Assembly: GCA_037389465.1 (NCBI GenBank)
Contig: JAZARR010000105.1
Coordinates: forward strand, 186,001-250,000
DNA from: Baylisascaris procyonis
Taxonomy: Eukaryota > Nematoda > Chromadorea > Rhabditida > Ascarididae
Direction of reading: 5' to 3'
Length of the DNA stretch: 64,000 nucleotides
Shown in pieces: positions 61,601 through 64,000 of this stretch; the first letter of the stretch is position 1, and each line of letters begins with the position of its first letter. The notes beneath the pieces are model-generated. The model was not told where the DNA came from. It did no database searches and saw only the letters and a list, made by a program, of their open reading frames with translations. Made by a program: the position numbers and the translations under genes.

Positions 61601-64000
61601 GCCCGCGCTAAAAAACCAATTTTGTCGCCTAAATTCGCCGGCGCCCGCGCCAAAAAACCAATTTTGGCGCCTAATTTCGCCGGCGCCCGCGCCAAAAAAC
61701 GAATTTTGGCGCCTAATTTCGCCGGCGCCCGCGCTAAAAATCCAATTTTGGCGCCTAATTTCGCCGGCGCCCGCGCCAAAAAACGCATTTTGTCGAATAA
61801 ATTCGCCGGCGCCCGCGCCAAAAAACCAATTTTGGCGCCTAATTTCGCCGGCGCCCGCGCTAAAAAACCAATTTTGGCGCCTAATTTCGCCGGCGCCCGC
61901 GCCAAAAAACCAATTTTGGCGCCTAATTTGGCCGGCGCCCGCGCCAAAAAACGAATTTCGGCGCCTAATTTCGCTTGCGCCCGCGCGAAAAAACCAATTT
62001 TGGCGCCTAATTTCGCCTGCGCCCGCGCCAAAAAACCAATTTTGGCGCACAATTTCGCCTGCGCCCGCGCCAAAAAACCAATTTTGGCGCCTAATTTCGC
62101 CGGCGCCCGCGCCAAAAAACGCATTTTGTCGCCTAAATTCGCCGGCGCCCGCGCCAAAAAACCAATTTTGGCGCCTAATTTCGCCGGCGCCCGCGCTAAA
62201 AAACCAATTTTGGCGCCTAATTTCGCCGGCGCCCGCGCCAAAAAACGCATTTTGTCGCCTAAATTCGCCGGCGCCCGCGCCAAAAAACCAATTTTGGCGC
62301 CTAATTTCGCCGGCGCCCGCGCCAAAAAACGCATTTTGGCGCCTAATTTCGCCGGCGCCCGCGTCAAAAAACCAATTTTGGCGCCTAAATTCGCCGGCGC
62401 CCGCGCCAAAAAACCAATTTTGGCGCCTAATTTCGCCGGCGCCCGCGCTAAAAAACCAATTTTGGCGCCTAATTTCTTCGGCGCCCGCGCCAAAAAACCA
62501 ATTTTGGCGCCTAATTTCGCCGGCGCCCGCGCCAAAAAACGCATTTTGGCGCCTAATTTCGCCGGCGCCCGCGTCAAAAAACGCATTTTGGCGCCTAATT
62601 TCGTCGGCGCCCGCGCCAAAAAACGAATTTTGGCGCCTAATTTCGCCGGCGCCCGCGCCAAAAAACCAATTTTGGCGCCTAATTTCGCCGGCGCCCGCGC
62701 TAAAAAACCAATTTTGGCGCCTATTTTCGCCGGCGCCCGCGCTAAAAAACCAATTTTGGCGCCTAATTTCGCCGGCGCCCGCGCCAAAATACCAATTTTG
62801 GCGCCCAATTTCGCCGGCGCCCGCGCCAAGAACGGATTTTGGCACCTAATTTCGTCGGCGCCCGCGCAAAAAAACGAATTTTGGTGCCTAATTTCGCCTG
62901 CGCCCGCGCCAAATAACCAATTTTGGCGCCCAATTTCGCCGGCGCCCGCGCCAAAAATGGATTTTGGCACCTAATTTCGCCGGCGCCCGGGCCAAAAAAC
63001 GAATTTTGGTGCCTAATTTGGCCGGCGCCCGCGCCAAAAAACCAATTTTGGCGCCTAATTTCGCCGGCGCCCGCGCCAAAAAACCAATTTTGGCGCCTAA
63101 TTTCGCCGGCGCCCGCGCTAAAAAACCAATTTTGGCGCCTAATTTCGCTTGCGCCCGCGCGAAAAAACCAATTTTGGCGCCTAATTTCGCCTGCGCCCGC
63201 GCCAAAAAACCAATTTTGGCGCACAATTTCGCCTGCGCCCGCGCCAAAAAACCAATTTTGGCGCCTATTTTCGCCGGCGCCCGCGCTAAAAAACCAATTT
63301 TGGCGCCTAATTTCGTCGGCGCCCGCGCCAAAAAACGCATTTTGTCGCCTAAATTCGCCGGCGCCCGCGCCAAAAAACCAATTTTGGCGCCTAATTTCGC
63401 CGGCGCCCGCGCCAAAAAACGAATTTTGGCGCCTAATTTCGCCGGCGCCCGCGCTAAAAAACCAATTTTGGCGCCTAATTTCGCCGGCGCCCGCGCCAAA
63501 AAACGCATTTTGTCGCCTAAATTCGCCGGCGCCCGCGCCAAAAAACCAATTTTGGCGCCTAATTTCGCCGGCGCCCGCGCTAAAAAACCAATTTTGGCGC
63601 CTAATTTCGCCGGCGCCCGCGCCAAAAAACCAATTTTGGCGCCTAATTTCGCCGGCGCCCGCGCCAAAATACCAATTTTGGCGCCCAATTTCGCCGGCGC
63701 CCGCGCAAAGAACGGATTTTGGCACCTAATTTCGTCGGCGCCCGCGCCAAAAAACCAATTTTGGCGCCTAATTTCGCCGGCGCCCGCGCCAAAAAACGCA
63801 TTTTGGCGCCTAATTTCGCCGGCGCCCGCGCCAAAAAACCAATTTTGGCGCCTAATTTCGCTTGCGCCCGCGCCAAAAGCCAATTTTGGCGCCTAATTTC
63901 GCCGGCGCCCGCGCCAAAAAACGCATTTTGGCGCCTAATTTCGCCGGCGCCCGCGCCAAAAAACGCATTTTGGCGCCTAATTTCGTCGGCGCCCGCGCCA
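52672..64000. repeat. Tandem satellite array, 42-bp GC-rich unit, about 270 copies, runs off the window
   Basis: The unit can be written as AATTTTGGCGCC, TAATTTCGCCGGCGCCC, GCGCCAAAAAACC (42 bp, about 57% G+C, six CpG). Adjacent units mostly differ at few positions. The commonest changes are at the junction dinucleotide (AAACC, AAACG, AAAGC), at TTCGCCGGCG (also TTCGTCGGCG, TTCGCTTGCG, TTCCCCTGCG) and GCGCC to GCGCT. Occasional 1-bp indels shift phase (AAAAACGG, AATTTTTGGCGG). Because 42 is a multiple of 3 and only one of six frames has a regular TAA, frames of up to 1,274 codons are open on both strands; these are by-products of periodicity. The left edge is abrupt; the right edge is outside the window. 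A heterochromatic, subtelomeric or eliminated-DNA satellite is possible, but nothing in the window decides. Confidence 0.97.

Noticed and set aside
52672..64000. CRISPR array
   Set aside because: Units are directly adjacent with no unique spacers between conserved repeats, and the setting is eukaryotic.

Overview
The window looks like about 64 kb of nematode nuclear DNA. Introns are GT-AG with TTTTCAG-type 3' sites. Several predicted start codons lie 0-30 nt after an intron-like AG acceptor, as expected where a spliced leader is trans-spliced. The species cannot be named, and another small-genome invertebrate is not excluded.

Three conserved plus-strand genes could be rebuilt exon by exon with consistent phases. 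They are the translation factor eIF2 subunit gamma (223-4615, 8 exons, 461 aa), a taxilin-family coiled-coil protein (9165-14258, 8 exons, about 353 aa) and a junctophilin (35071-49771, 11 exons, 802 aa). The junctophilin has eight MORN motifs, a 19-residue glutamine run and a C-terminal membrane anchor. The three act in unrelated processes: translation initiation, vesicle traffic, and ER/SR-plasma membrane junctions.

Between them lie less certain coding stretches. A minus-strand transcription unit, possibly two genes in an operon, occupies about 5.29-8.63 kb. It converges tail-to-tail with eIF2 gamma and diverges from taxilin. A series of plus-strand candidate exons runs from 14.86 to 19.61 kb and ends with an AATAAA signal. 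Further coding-like stretches occur at 20.0-21.0, 22.2 and 28.3-28.8 kb. I recognise none of their products. The rest of 21-35 kb and 49.8-52.6 kb is AT-rich with microsatellites, homopolymer G/C tracts and possible old repeat fragments.

From 52,672 to the window end everything is one tandem array of a 42-bp GC- and CpG-rich unit, about 270 copies, truncated by the window edge. Each unit has 9-bp inverted-repeat arms (GCGCCAAAA / TTTTGGCGC) around a short variable loop, and each arm contains TTTGGCGC, which fits the E2F consensus. Longer segments of the array are themselves duplicated. The many long open frames here arise because 42 is a multiple of 3. They should not be read as genes without expression evidence. 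This array is the most unusual element in the window.
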